Assembly (NCBI GenBank): GCA_032260385.1
Contig: JAVVEL010000005.1
Coordinates: forward strand, 68,185-132,184
Reading direction: 5' to 3'
From: UBA9300 sp032260385
Lineage (GTDB): Bacteria; Bacteroidota; Bacteroidia; Bacteroidales; VadinHA17
Length of the DNA: 64,000 nt
Below, in pieces: positions 53,747-61,797 of the stretch. The translations under genes and the position numbers were made by a program. The notes beneath the pieces were generated by a model, which was given only the letters and a program-made list of their open reading frames with translations, was not told the DNA's origin and searched no databases. The first letter of the stretch is position 1, and each line of letters starts with the position of its first letter.

Positions 53747-55435
53747 TTATACGGCTTCGTCTTGCCCCGATTCTTTCCGCGGCACCAGGAAGGTGGTGCT
53801 TACTGCCACAATAAATGCCACGATGAAGGTCAGCAGCCTCGCCGGGATACCTTTCTCAGTATATGAAGTTACCATTACCGGTATCTTTTCCTCTACCTCC
53901 CGGTCACTCCATTTCTCCGACACTCTTGCCCTGAGATCCGTTTCAAAACGCCCTGAGCCCGTATACTTTTCACCCCTAATCTCCTCCAGCAGGTCTTTCT
54001 CCTCTTCTGTTATAATGTTTTGCTCCACCAGGAAAACTGTCTTTTCTCTGGTCACCCTGTAATGCTGCTCAAAGCCCCCGCTAATCCAGAAAACGGTAAA
54101 GAGAAGGCCAACAATTATGGTAGCCAGCGCTGCCCTGCCATGGAAACGCTTCCAGAAGAGCGACAGTAAAATGACAACGGAGAAGGTGCATCCTATCCCC
54201 GCCCATACATAACTCACCAGGGTAAATATCAGGTTTGAGGGTGACACGTAGGCTATGGCCAGGGCTATCACTGCCAGTAATGCGGTTACCATCCTGGAGC
54301 GGCGCAGCGACCTGTCTTTTTTCTGCCTTGCTGCCTCGGGCCCTTCCCTCCTGAGCAGGTTTTCAGACAGCTCGGTGGCCGACAGTATAAGCAATGAATC
54401 AGCCGTTGATATCATGGCGGCTATGGCTCCCGTTATCAGCAGCGCGGCAAAAGCCGGAGGGAATAAGGTAAGAATAACCCGGGGCATGACATATTCGGGA
54501 TCCTCGAGTCCTGCAGGACCAAAGAGGGCTATACCTATCCATCCGATGCTGAGTGCCCCTATGTATGCCACTATGGTCCATGCAATACCTATATTGCGCG
54601 CCTTCTTTGCCTGCCCTTTATCCCTTATGGCCATAAACCGCATGCTCAGCTGCGGCTGTCCTCCCAGGTAACCAAAGAACCATGAAAACCCCCCGGCAAT
54701 TATAAGTCCGGCGCCAAAGCCCCCGGCGGCACCCGTCAGGGAGGTGTATGATGCACCGGCCGATTCCAGGGCAGCCGGTATGCTCTGGGCAAAGAGTTCG
54801 GGATGGCTGGCAAGGTAGATAATACCTGTAATGGGACCAACCACAAGTGTTATGATCATCACAATGGCCTGGATAATATCGGTGTAGACCACCGACCTGA
54901 AACCTCCGTAAATGGTATAGGGCACAATAATGGCTGCAGTAATAAACATCCCCAGCCGGGCATCAATGTCGAACATCGTATGCAGGGTCTTACCCCCGCC
55001 AAGGAACTGGGCACCGACATAGAAAAAGAAGAAGAAGACTATGGTAAGGCTTCCCACCATCCTTATCTGCCTGCCGTTCTCCCCGTGTTTTTTGGATATA
55101 TATTCTGAAAAAGTGGAGACATTGTATTTCTCGGCCTCATCCCGCAGCCGCCAGGCAAGCACCACCCACGCCGTTATTATTCCGAGCACACAGCCCAGGG
55201 CCGTCCATACCTCGGTTAGACCCATGGCATAGGCAGCACCCGGCAGGCCCAGCAGTGCCCAGGATGATTCGCCTGTTGCCCGCTCCGACAGAGCAGCCAC
55301 CCACCCGGGCAGGCCCCGCCCCGCAATGGCATAATCCTTACTCGTCTTAACCTTTCTGCCCTGGTATAAACCCCACAGGATCAATAATCCCATGTAAACA
55401 ACCATCACTATTAAGATCTGTAGCCGGTGTTCCAT
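53747..55435 (-). CDS. Sodium/solute symporter (SSS family, PutP-like)
   Basis: The 562-residue integral membrane protein has about thirteen helices and the SSS signature around AGRGLPGWVAALSERATGESSW (residues about 38-60). The core resembles Na+/proline symporters, but the substrate cannot be read from sequence. A soluble insertion of roughly 60 charged residues (about 460-525) separates the last two helices, which is unusual. The gene is not tightly linked to its neighbours. Confidence 0.86.
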   Translation of the reverse strand: MEHRLQILIVMVVYMGLLILWGLYQGRKVKTSKDYAIAGRGLPGWVAALSERATGESSWALLGLPGAAYAMGLTEVWTALGCVLGIITAWVVLAWRLRDEAEKYNVSTFSEYISKKHGENGRQIRMVGSLTIVFFFFFYVGAQFLGGGKTLHTMFDIDARLGMFITAAIIVPYTIYGGFRSVVYTDIIQAIVMIITLVVGPITGIIYLASHPELFAQSIPAALESAGASYTSLTGAAGGFGAGLIIAGGFSWFFGYLGGQPQLSMRFMAIRDKGQAKKARNIGIAWTIVAYIGALSIGWIGIALFGPAGLEDPEYVMPRVILTLFPPAFAALLITGAIAAMISTADSLLILSATELSENLLRREGPEAARQKKDRSLRRSRMVTALLAVIALAIAYVSPSNLIFTLVSYVWAGIGCTFSVVILLSLFWKRFHGRAALATIIVGLLFTVFWISGGFEQHYRVTREKTVFLVEQNIITEEEKDLLEEIRGEKYTGSGRFETDLRARVSEKWSDREVEEKIPVMVTSYTEKGIPARLLTFIVAFIVAVSTTFLVPRKESGQDEAV

Positions 55436-55505
55436 AATGGCAGCACTTTATTTTGATCCACTAATTTAAACAGATCAGATGAATTTTAAAAAAGTTGAAT
55501 GAAAT

Positions 55506-57290
55506 TCAGTGGTACATCCCCTTCTGCTGTTTATACAAGATACTGTAGGTACCCCCTGCCTTAATCAGCTCACTGTGCGATCCTGCTTCAATCATCCTGC
55601 CCTTATCAATCACAATGATCCTGTCTGCTATGCTCACGTTGGCCAGCCTGTGACTGATAAGCAGGCATGTGCGGCCGGCGGCCAGCTCGTTGAAGCGGGT
55701 AAATATCTCGTATTCAGAAGCGGCATCCAGGGCACTTGACGGCTCATCCAGTATGAGTATCCCGGAATCCCTGTAGAGTGCCCTTGCCAGGGCCATCTTC
55801 TGCCATTCACCCCAGCTCAGTTCCCTGCTGTCGTCAAACATTCTGCCTATTACCGTATCGTAGCCCCCGGGCAGGTCTTTCAGCAGGTCATGTATACCTG
55901 CTTTTTTGGCCGAATCAGTCATCCGTGCCGTATCCGTCGCCCCGCTTATGTCACCCGCCCTTATATTATCGGCAGCACTGAGATTATAAAGCATAAAATC
56001 CTGGAAGACCACGGAGAAGAGCCTGCGGTATTTCAGCGGATCAATATTTCTTATATCCTTGCCGTCAATTAATATTTTCCCCGCCTGGGGATCATAAAGC
56101 CTGCACAGCAGCCTCACCAGTGTTGTTTTCCCGGCACCGTTGGCGCCCACCAGGGCCACTGTCTCCCCCTTTTCAATCTTAAAGTCAATGCCTTTCAGCA
56201 CGTCACTGCCTGACGAAGGGTATCTGAAATAAAGGTTTTCAATCCTTATATTGCTTCGGAGACTGCTTACATCAACCACCGGTGGCATAACTACTATCTT
56301 TTCCCTGAGGTTAAGAAATTCGAACACATCGCTTATAAAGAGGCTGTCCTCGTATAGGCCTGCCGTGGCACCCAGTATTTGTTTTATGTAAGTCATGCCC
56401 ATCCTGAAGGCCAGAAGGAACATTGCAAGGTCGCCCAGCCCGATATCCGAGCTTAGGGTCTCCATTACAATGTAATACAGTGTAATCAGTACGGCTGCTG
56501 CCTTGAAGATCCCTGAAACCAGCTCGATAAGCGATCGTTTTCTTATGATGCTTATCTCCTCTTTTTTTTGCAGTTCAAAATTCTTACGGAAGAGGCCGGA
56601 GAAATAAGTCCCCAGGCCAAAGAGCCTCAGCTCCCGCGAAGGCCTGTCACCAGTGAGCAGCCAGTTGAAATAGGCAGCCTTGCGGCCCACCGGTGTGAGC
56701 TCCCTGCGAAAATTGTACAGCACATCGGCATAATAAATCCTCAGCCATATGCCCGGCAGGTTTGCAACCACCAGTATCACCACCAGCCACCAGTTCAGCG
56801 TCGCCAGCAAGCCCGCCATCAGTACTACAGAGATGCCCGACCTCAGTATGGATACTATATTGTTTACTATTGACCCCGGCCGGTATGGAGCTTCACGCGA
56901 GGCCCGGGAGAGGTGGTCATAATAATCAGGGTCCTCAAAGTGCTGCAGGTCAAGCGAAACCGACTTGTCATGAATCAGACCGTACATATACGACTCAAGG
57001 AAGTAAGCCTGTTTTTTGCGCACCAGGTTTCCAATTGACTGTGCAGCCTCATCAAGGAAATAAATTATGGCTATGGCCAGTATCATCAGCAGCACCATCC
57101 TGGTATTGGTGGCATTCACATCACCTGCAGCCACCGTAACGGCATCAATAAGCTTTTTGATATACCATAAAAGGGCAAGGGGCAGGAAGCTGCTTACCAG
57201 TGAGATAATAATATTCGCAGTCGCCCAGCCCGGGGCTGAACGCCTGACAAGCTGCAAAGATTTCCCGAAAAGCTCAAGCCTGGATTTCAT
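55506..57290 (-). CDS. ABC exporter with fused permease and ATPase
   Basis: The protein of about 594 residues has six membrane helices (about residues 20-300) and a C-terminal ATPase. Walker A is GANGAGKTT, the Q-loop is in VVFQDFMLYN, Walker B is ILILDEPSSALD, and the signature is LSWGEWQKMALARAL rather than LSGGQ. As I recall, this LSWGEW variant occurs in exporters linked to peptide-antibiotic and RiPP loci. The ATG at 57290 is chosen because the longer frame to 57476 translates a GC-rich, non-coding stretch. It is divergent from rnr, and the PqqD/HprK/S26 cassette follows rnr. Confidence 0.87.
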   Translation of the reverse strand: MKSRLELFGKSLQLVRRSAPGWATANIIISLVSSFLPLALLWYIKKLIDAVTVAAGDVNATNTRMVLLMILAIAIIYFLDEAAQSIGNLVRKKQAYFLESYMYGLIHDKSVSLDLQHFEDPDYYDHLSRASREAPYRPGSIVNNIVSILRSGISVVLMAGLLATLNWWLVVILVVANLPGIWLRIYYADVLYNFRRELTPVGRKAAYFNWLLTGDRPSRELRLFGLGTYFSGLFRKNFELQKKEEISIIRKRSLIELVSGIFKAAAVLITLYYIVMETLSSDIGLGDLAMFLLAFRMGMTYIKQILGATAGLYEDSLFISDVFEFLNLREKIVVMPPVVDVSSLRSNIRIENLYFRYPSSGSDVLKGIDFKIEKGETVALVGANGAGKTTLVRLLCRLYDPQAGKILIDGKDIRNIDPLKYRRLFSVVFQDFMLYNLSAADNIRAGDISGATDTARMTDSAKKAGIHDLLKDLPGGYDTVIGRMFDDSRELSWGEWQKMALARALYRDSGILILDEPSSALDAASEYEIFTRFNELAAGRTCLLISHRLANVSIADRIIVIDKGRMIEAGSHSELIKAGGTYSILYKQQKGMYH

Positions 57291-57339
57291 ATGCTGAATA
57301 TACAAAATATTCCTTACCAAATTGAATGCCTGAGCAGAG

Positions 57340-57470
57340 GAACCTGAGTTTGCTGAAAGCAAGTGAGGATGACGAGCCTGATGAGCGCCCGCGGCACGCT
57401 TCCGGAGAACAGCGCCGCGGGGCTTAACCCGCGAGCGGCCGGTGATTCCGGCCGCCTGGAGACACTGTCC
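57340..57470. repeat. GC-rich island with nested perfect hairpins
   Basis: In the spacer between the ABC exporter and rnr, a stretch of about 130 bases is clearly richer in GC than its surroundings. It holds CGCGGG-GCTTAA-CCCGCG (57416-57433) and GCGGCCGG-TGATT-CCGGCCGC (57435-57455), two perfect hairpins one base apart, plus two related GC-rich motifs at 57386 and 57412. It looks like a dispersed palindromic element or a non-coding RNA; I see no coding potential. Confidence 0.6.
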
Positions 57471-57491
57471 TGTCAATCATCAAATAAGTAG

Positions 57492-57499
57492 TATCTTTG
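57492..57499 (+). promoter_or_regulatory. -7 box TATCTTTG for rnr
   Basis: TATCTTTG lies 15 bases before the ATG at 57515 and overlaps the alternative TTG start at 57497, which is therefore unlikely. Confidence 0.6.
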
Positions 57500-57514
57500 T
57501 GCAAAATTTATTAT

Positions 57515-59707
57515 ATGTCAAAAAAGAAAAAGCCGGCAAAAATTATGAAGCAGCTTGCCGGGCAGGTAAAACAGGTGTTCCAGGGTGAACCCCGGAAAAT
57601 ATTCAACTACAAACAGGTTGCGGCCCTACTAAACATCACCGATCCCGACCAACGCAGGATGGTGTCAAACGTCATCCACGACCTAAAAAGCAAGGGCTAT
57701 ATTGAAGAAGTAAACAAGGGACGCTACCGTGCAAGGCAGGCAGGCGCCTATATTACAGGTACGGTAGACATGACACGCATGGGCTATGGCTTTATAACCG
57801 GTGCCGATATGGAAGAAGATGTGTTTGTATCAAACCGTAACCTTAACACGGCCCTCCACGGCGACCAGGTGAAGGTACGCCTCCTGGTGCGCAAAAAAGG
57901 TAACCGTCCCGAAGGGGAAGTAACGGAAATTATCAAGAGAGCAAGGGAAACATTCGTGGGAACGGTGGAAGTGATGCCCCAGTTCGCCTTTCTCATACCC
58001 GACACCAAAGGTATGCCCTTTGACCTTTTCATACCCAATGAGAACCTCCACGGTGCCACCCAGGGTGTTAAAGCAGTGGCACGTATAACCAACTGGGACA
58101 GAAGGCAGAAAAATCCAGTGGCTGAAATTGTCGCGGTGCTGGGAATGCCCGGAGAGCACGAAACAGAAATGCATGCCATACTGGCTGAATTTGAACTGCC
58201 CCACAAATTCACGGAAAAGGTTGAACAGGCAGCCGAAAAGATAGCCGATAAAATAACAGGGGAAGAAATAAGCAGGCGCCGCGACTTCAGGAAGACAACA
58301 ACTTTCACCATCGACCCTGCCGATGCCAAAGACTTTGATGACGCCCTTTCCCTGCGTAAACTGAACGACGGGAAATGGGAGGTGGGCATCCATATTGCCG
58401 ATGTAACACATTATGTTCAGCCGGGTAACATCCTGGAGGATGAGGCTGAAAGACGTGGTACATCGGTCTACCTGGTCGACCGCGTTGTGCCCATGCTGCC
58501 GGAAAAGCTGTCAAATGAGATCTGTTCCCTGAATCCCGGTAAGGATAAGCTTACCTATTCTGCTGTCTTTATCATGGATGATGACGCCAATGTACTGGAA
58601 CAGTGGTTCGGCCATACCATTATCAATTCAGACGAGCGTTTTTCCTACGGGGAAGCCCAGGAAATAATCGACGGCGGTGAAGGACCCCTGAAGGACATCC
58701 TTCTCAAGCTGCATGATATGGCACAGAAGCTGAGGTCACGACGCTTAGACGCGGGAGCCTTCTCCTTTGAACGCACCGAGGTGCTGTTTAACCTGGATGA
58801 GAAAGGCTATCCCCTGGGGATCCACTTCAGGGAAAGCGGCACTGCAAACCAGCTCATCGAAGAATTCATGCTGCTCGCCAACAGGAAGGTGGCCGAATTT
58901 ATTGGCGGCGGTAAAGCAGGCAGGGCCAGAACCTTCGTATACAGGGTGCACGACAAGCCCGATCCTGAAAAGATTGAAAATTTCAGCTCCTTCATCAAGC
59001 GCTTTGGCTATAAGCTCGATAATAAAAGCCAGGGTTCCCTGGCCCACTCCATAAATAAGCTCATTAAGCAGGTAAACGGCAGGAAAGAACAGAACATTAT
59101 AGAGACCCTGGCCCTCAGGTCAATGGCCAAGGCGGTGTACTCAACCGATAACATAGGGCACTACGGCCTGTCCTTTAAACATTATACCCACTTCACATCA
59201 CCCATCAGGAGGTACCCCGACATGATGGTGCACCGGCTGCTGACGGCTTACCTCAATGGTGAATCATCAAAGGACAAAAAGAAATATGAACAGCTCTGTG
59301 AACATGCTTCAGCCATGGAACGCCTGGCCGTCGAGGCCGAAAGGGCATCCATCAAGTATAAGCAGGTAGAGTTTATGCAGGATAAGCTCGGGCAGGTTTT
59401 TGAGGGCGTGATATCAGGTGTCACCGAATGGGGCATTTACGTGGAAATTATTGAGAACCAGTGTGAGGGGATGATATCCATCCGCGACCTTGAGGATGAT
59501 TTTTACGAGTATGATGAAAAAAACTATTGCATACGCGGTCGCTACAAGGGCACTGAATACACCCTCGGCAATGCCGTAAAGGTAAAAGTGGTAAAAGCTG
59601 ACCTCCAGAAAAAGCAGCTCGACTACGCCCTTGCAGAAAACAACCCGGAAGACAGCGGCACCCCTGCAAAAACAAGGAAAAAACCAGGCAAGACCAGATC
59701 ACGGTAA
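57515..59707 (+). CDS. rnr: Ribonuclease R
   Basis: RNase R is a 3'-to-5' exoribonuclease that degrades structured RNA. The 730-residue product has an N-terminal winged-helix domain (about 10-70), two cold-shock domains, the RNB catalytic domain with DPADAKDFDDALS (four metal-binding aspartates, near residue 272), the HFTSPIRRYPDM motif, and a C-terminal S1 domain and basic tail. The PqqD-type gene begins 39 bases after its stop without an exact -7 box, so read-through is likely. Confidence 0.97.
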   Translation: MSKKKKPAKIMKQLAGQVKQVFQGEPRKIFNYKQVAALLNITDPDQRRMVSNVIHDLKSKGYIEEVNKGRYRARQAGAYITGTVDMTRMGYGFITGADMEEDVFVSNRNLNTALHGDQVKVRLLVRKKGNRPEGEVTEIIKRARETFVGTVEVMPQFAFLIPDTKGMPFDLFIPNENLHGATQGVKAVARITNWDRRQKNPVAEIVAVLGMPGEHETEMHAILAEFELPHKFTEKVEQAAEKIADKITGEEISRRRDFRKTTTFTIDPADAKDFDDALSLRKLNDGKWEVGIHIADVTHYVQPGNILEDEAERRGTSVYLVDRVVPMLPEKLSNEICSLNPGKDKLTYSAVFIMDDDANVLEQWFGHTIINSDERFSYGEAQEIIDGGEGPLKDILLKLHDMAQKLRSRRLDAGAFSFERTEVLFNLDEKGYPLGIHFRESGTANQLIEEFMLLANRKVAEFIGGGKAGRARTFVYRVHDKPDPEKIENFSSFIKRFGYKLDNKSQGSLAHSINKLIKQVNGRKEQNIIETLALRSMAKAVYSTDNIGHYGLSFKHYTHFTSPIRRYPDMMVHRLLTAYLNGESSKDKKKYEQLCEHASAMERLAVEAERASIKYKQVEFMQDKLGQVFEGVISGVTEWGIYVEIIENQCEGMISIRDLEDDFYEYDEKNYCIRGRYKGTEYTLGNAVKVKVVKADLQKKQLDYALAENNPEDSGTPAKTRKKPGKTRSR

Positions 59708-59746
59708 GCTCACAAAAACTTTTTAAACTTTATTCAACTTACTGAG

Positions 59747-60031
59747 ATGATCAATAACGAAACAATATTTTCCCGTTCGCCGAAGATCGTTGCCCGCGAT
59801 ACAGGCGATGAAATAGTACTGGTACCCGTTACCGACAATATTGCAGACATGAAATCCGTTTATACACTGAACAGCACCGGTGCCTTTATATGGAACCTGC
59901 TCGACGGCAAGAGGACGGTGGAAGAAATAATCACCGGGGTGGAAAATGAATTTGACGTAGACGGGAAACAGGCACTTGATGATGTGATGTCGTTTTTTCA
60001 CGACATGAAAGAGTACCTTATCATTGTTTGA
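59747..60031 (+). CDS. PqqD-family peptide chaperone (RRE-type domain)
   Basis: The 94-residue protein has the PqqD fold. The segment YTLNSTGAFIWNLLDGKRTVEEII is the typical helix-turn-helix-like core, and the second half (VDGKQALDDVMSFFHDM) is the C-terminal helix. PqqD-like domains (RiPP recognition elements) bind leader peptides and present them to modifying enzymes. It is the first gene of a three-gene cassette. No precursor peptide is obvious nearby. Its C-terminal codons recur just downstream in a diverged copy. Confidence 0.88.
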   Translation: MINNETIFSRSPKIVARDTGDEIVLVPVTDNIADMKSVYTLNSTGAFIWNLLDGKRTVEEIITGVENEFDVDGKQALDDVMSFFHDMKEYLIIV

Positions 60032-60096
60032 TAAGCATTTGTTGGCTTAATGAAAGATGCACAGGTTACATGTAAGTACCTTATTGTTGTTTGATG
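60003..60096 (+). repeat. Imperfect duplication of the PqqD/HprK gene junction
   Basis: The segment from ACATG at 60003 (end of the PqqD gene) recurs from ACATG at 60068, with a 2-base length difference and several substitutions. The second copy ends in TGATG, where TGA closes a 14-codon ORF (60050-60094) and ATG at 60094 starts the HprK-like gene. In the first copy the equivalent ATG has become ATA. Differences inside the duplicated codons are mostly silent or conservative (EYLIIV against KYLIVV). Confidence 0.85.
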
Positions 60097-60984
60097 ACCA
60101 GTTATTCGCTTAAAATAGCAGATTATACCATCCTTTTTACCGGCATGACCAGTGGCATCAGCCTGCACCCCTCGCCATCACAGGAAGCATTCATCTGCAC
60201 CGGCACTGACTTTGACCTGGCGGTGAATGTTTTTACAGGACCAGTGGTGGTCAGGGAAGATGCTACGGCTGTCTTCCGGGCTCCCTACGTTGAGGAGATA
60301 AACGGCATCATGGTCAAGAAGAGTAATGAGTTCTGGACAGTATACCGCCTGGGCGATTACATACTGTTGCGAACAAGCTGTCCCCTCTCGCTTAGTTGCA
60401 GGGAAGCCCTGCTGGTGATACGCCCGGGGGAAAAGAGCTGGGATATAATAATGGATTCATCAACGGCTAATGTCGATCCCATGACCTATCCCATAGACGG
60501 GCTTATCCTTTATTACCTCACAGCCCTGAACGGAGATATCTTCATCCACGGATCCGGGGTGAGCCATAAGGGTAAGGGCTACCTCTTCACGGGCCGGTCG
60601 GGTAAGGGAAAAACGACAATCGCCGGCATTTTTAACAGGGAGGGATCAGAGGTGGTGCATGACGACAGGCTTATATTAAGACAAAACGATAAGGGGGTGT
60701 TTATGTATAACACCCCGGTGTATGACAACGAAAAATACAGGAAGGCTGAGCTGACAGGCATTTACGTCATTGACCATGGCAGCAGAAATGAAAGCAGTCC
60801 CCGCTCCCATTCAGATGCAGTAACATCAATTATGGCCAACTGCATACAGCATCACTGGGATAGCGGCCTGATAGGAAAGCTGACCGAAGCAATACTGAAA
60901 TTGATTAAGCAGCTTAATGTAAAAACACTTAAATTTGTACCTGACCGCTCGCTAGTGTCGTTTATTGAAAAAGATGAATGCTGA
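60094..60984 (+). CDS. HprK-like P-loop kinase of a peptide-modification cassette
   Basis: The 296-residue protein resembles HPr kinase/phosphorylase in its C-terminal half. The P-loop TGRSGKGKTT is at residues 166-175, the histidine in IHGSGV at 152, and VHDDRLI at 188-194 follows as the acidic motif. The N-terminal half (1-140) is not HprK-like and has no family I recognise. As I recall, proteins of this kind sit beside PqqD-like genes in lasso-peptide and related RiPP loci, where a kinase may phosphorylate the peptide. The start ATG at 60094 overlaps an upstream TGA in the duplicated junction. The last codons are duplicated downstream. Confidence 0.8.
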   Translation: MTSYSLKIADYTILFTGMTSGISLHPSPSQEAFICTGTDFDLAVNVFTGPVVVREDATAVFRAPYVEEINGIMVKKSNEFWTVYRLGDYILLRTSCPLSLSCREALLVIRPGEKSWDIIMDSSTANVDPMTYPIDGLILYYLTALNGDIFIHGSGVSHKGKGYLFTGRSGKGKTTIAGIFNREGSEVVHDDRLILRQNDKGVFMYNTPVYDNEKYRKAELTGIYVIDHGSRNESSPRSHSDAVTSIMANCIQHHWDSGLIGKLTEAILKLIKQLNVKTLKFVPDRSLVSFIEKDEC

Positions 60985-61073
60985 AGACGATCAAAATAAA
61001 AACACTTAAATTTGTACCTGACCGCTCAGTTGTGTCATTTATTGAAAAAGATGAATGCTGAAGACGATCAACG
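60920..61073 (+). repeat. 77-bp tandem duplication of the HprK/S26 gene junction
   Basis: Copy one (60920-60996) and copy two (60997-61073) have a period of 77. They differ at only a few positions, four of them in the stretch GCTAGTGTCG against AGTTGTGTCA. Copy one holds the real end of the kinase gene (TGA at 60982). Copy two holds the real start of the peptidase gene (ATG at 61051). Both copies contain the overlapping arrangement ATGAATGCTGA, so before the duplication the genes overlapped by 11 bases. Read as kinase codons, the differences are TCG/TCA, CTA/GTT and TCG/TCA, mostly silent. Confidence 0.95.
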
Positions 61074-61497
61074 GAAAGTATTAAGAGACCTGGCAGATGA
61101 GTTGCTGGACAAGGGAACATCCATACGCATCAATGCCTCGGGATACAGCATGTATCCTGCCATCAGACCCGGTAATATCATCATTATCAAGCCTGTAGTC
61201 GAAGAAGATCTTAAATGCGGATCCATCATTGCATGGAAGAGGGAGAAGGATCTTGTGGTGCACCGACTGGTGCTGGCCTACGAATCGGATAATAAAAAAT
61301 ATTATATCACGCGGGGCGACAGCTGTCGCTCCTCTGACAGCCCTGTGACCCATGACATGATTGCGGGCCGCGTGGAAGCCATATACAAGGGTCACCGCCT
61401 TGTAGCCCCTGCAATGAAACACCCCATATCGGAACGGCGCTACCGCCTGAACCGCTTTAAAACAATTTTCCTGGGCTACTTCCACAAGATTTTTTAG
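61051..61497 (+). CDS. S24/S26 signal-peptidase-like protein (Ser-His type, no membrane anchor)
   Basis: The 148-residue protein has the S26 signature SGYSMYPAIRPG with the nucleophile Ser33. Where bacterial signal peptidases have lysine, this has VVHR with His71, and TRGDSCRSSD (Asp90, Asp96) completes the ER/SipW-type dyad region. No N-terminal membrane helix is present, so it is probably cytoplasmic or peripheral. In this cassette it may cleave a modified peptide, but no substrate is visible. The ATG at 61051 is the downstream copy in the 77-bp duplication. Confidence 0.82.
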   Translation: MNAEDDQRKVLRDLADELLDKGTSIRINASGYSMYPAIRPGNIIIIKPVVEEDLKCGSIIAWKREKDLVVHRLVLAYESDNKKYYITRGDSCRSSDSPVTHDMIAGRVEAIYKGHRLVAPAMKHPISERRYRLNRFKTIFLGYFHKIF

Positions 61498-61510
61498 CTA
61501 TAGAATCATT

Positions 61511-61560
61511 CCGGGGCTACCCGGAGGTACAAGAGATCATTTTCTACCTCTTGTTTCTTT
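61511..61560 (+). terminator. Double hairpin after the S26 gene
   Basis: CCGGG-GCTA-CCCGG (61511-61524) is followed by ACAAGAG (61529-61535) pairing with CTCTTGT (61548-61554) and a T-rich tail (TTCTTTTT). It probably terminates the rnr/cassette transcript 14 bases after the stop codon. Confidence 0.6.
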
Positions 61561-61623
61561 TTACAACCTTCTGAAATCCCCACCAGTTTAGGGAATAAAG
61601 ATAACCGATTTTCACCGGTTCAG

Positions 61624-61678
61624 GGTTGCAACTCTCCCTTTTTCAGAACGAGTTTTTCAGCAAAGATGCAACCAGGGA
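61624..61678 (+). repeat. 55-base element, copy A, with short inverted ends
   Basis: The element starts GGTTGCAACTCTC and its right part contains GATGCAACC, so GGTTGCA and TGCAACC form short inverted ends. A second, diverged copy lies at 63890 in the same orientation. Together they bracket the TPR gene. The spacer 61561-61797 holds nothing else I recognise beyond an inverted TCCAAT/ATTGGA pair at 61726-61745. Confidence 0.75.
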
Positions 61679-61797
61679 TGCAGTGCTCAATATGACCGGG
61701 TTCCTTTCAGACCCTGTTTAGCCAGTCCAATTTACATATATTGGATCAGAGAAAACAGAAAATCAGAGGATTACAGTAACAGGTGGTGGGTGGGTCA

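Noticed and set aside
57291..57476. 62-residue N-terminal extension of the ABC exporter
   Set aside because: The extension translates the GC-rich hairpin island and has no similarity to exporter N-termini; the ATG at 57290 gives a normal protein.
57784..58411. Two long reverse frames within rnr
   Set aside because: Both are antisense to the RNase R coding sequence and overlap each other; neither has a recognisable family.
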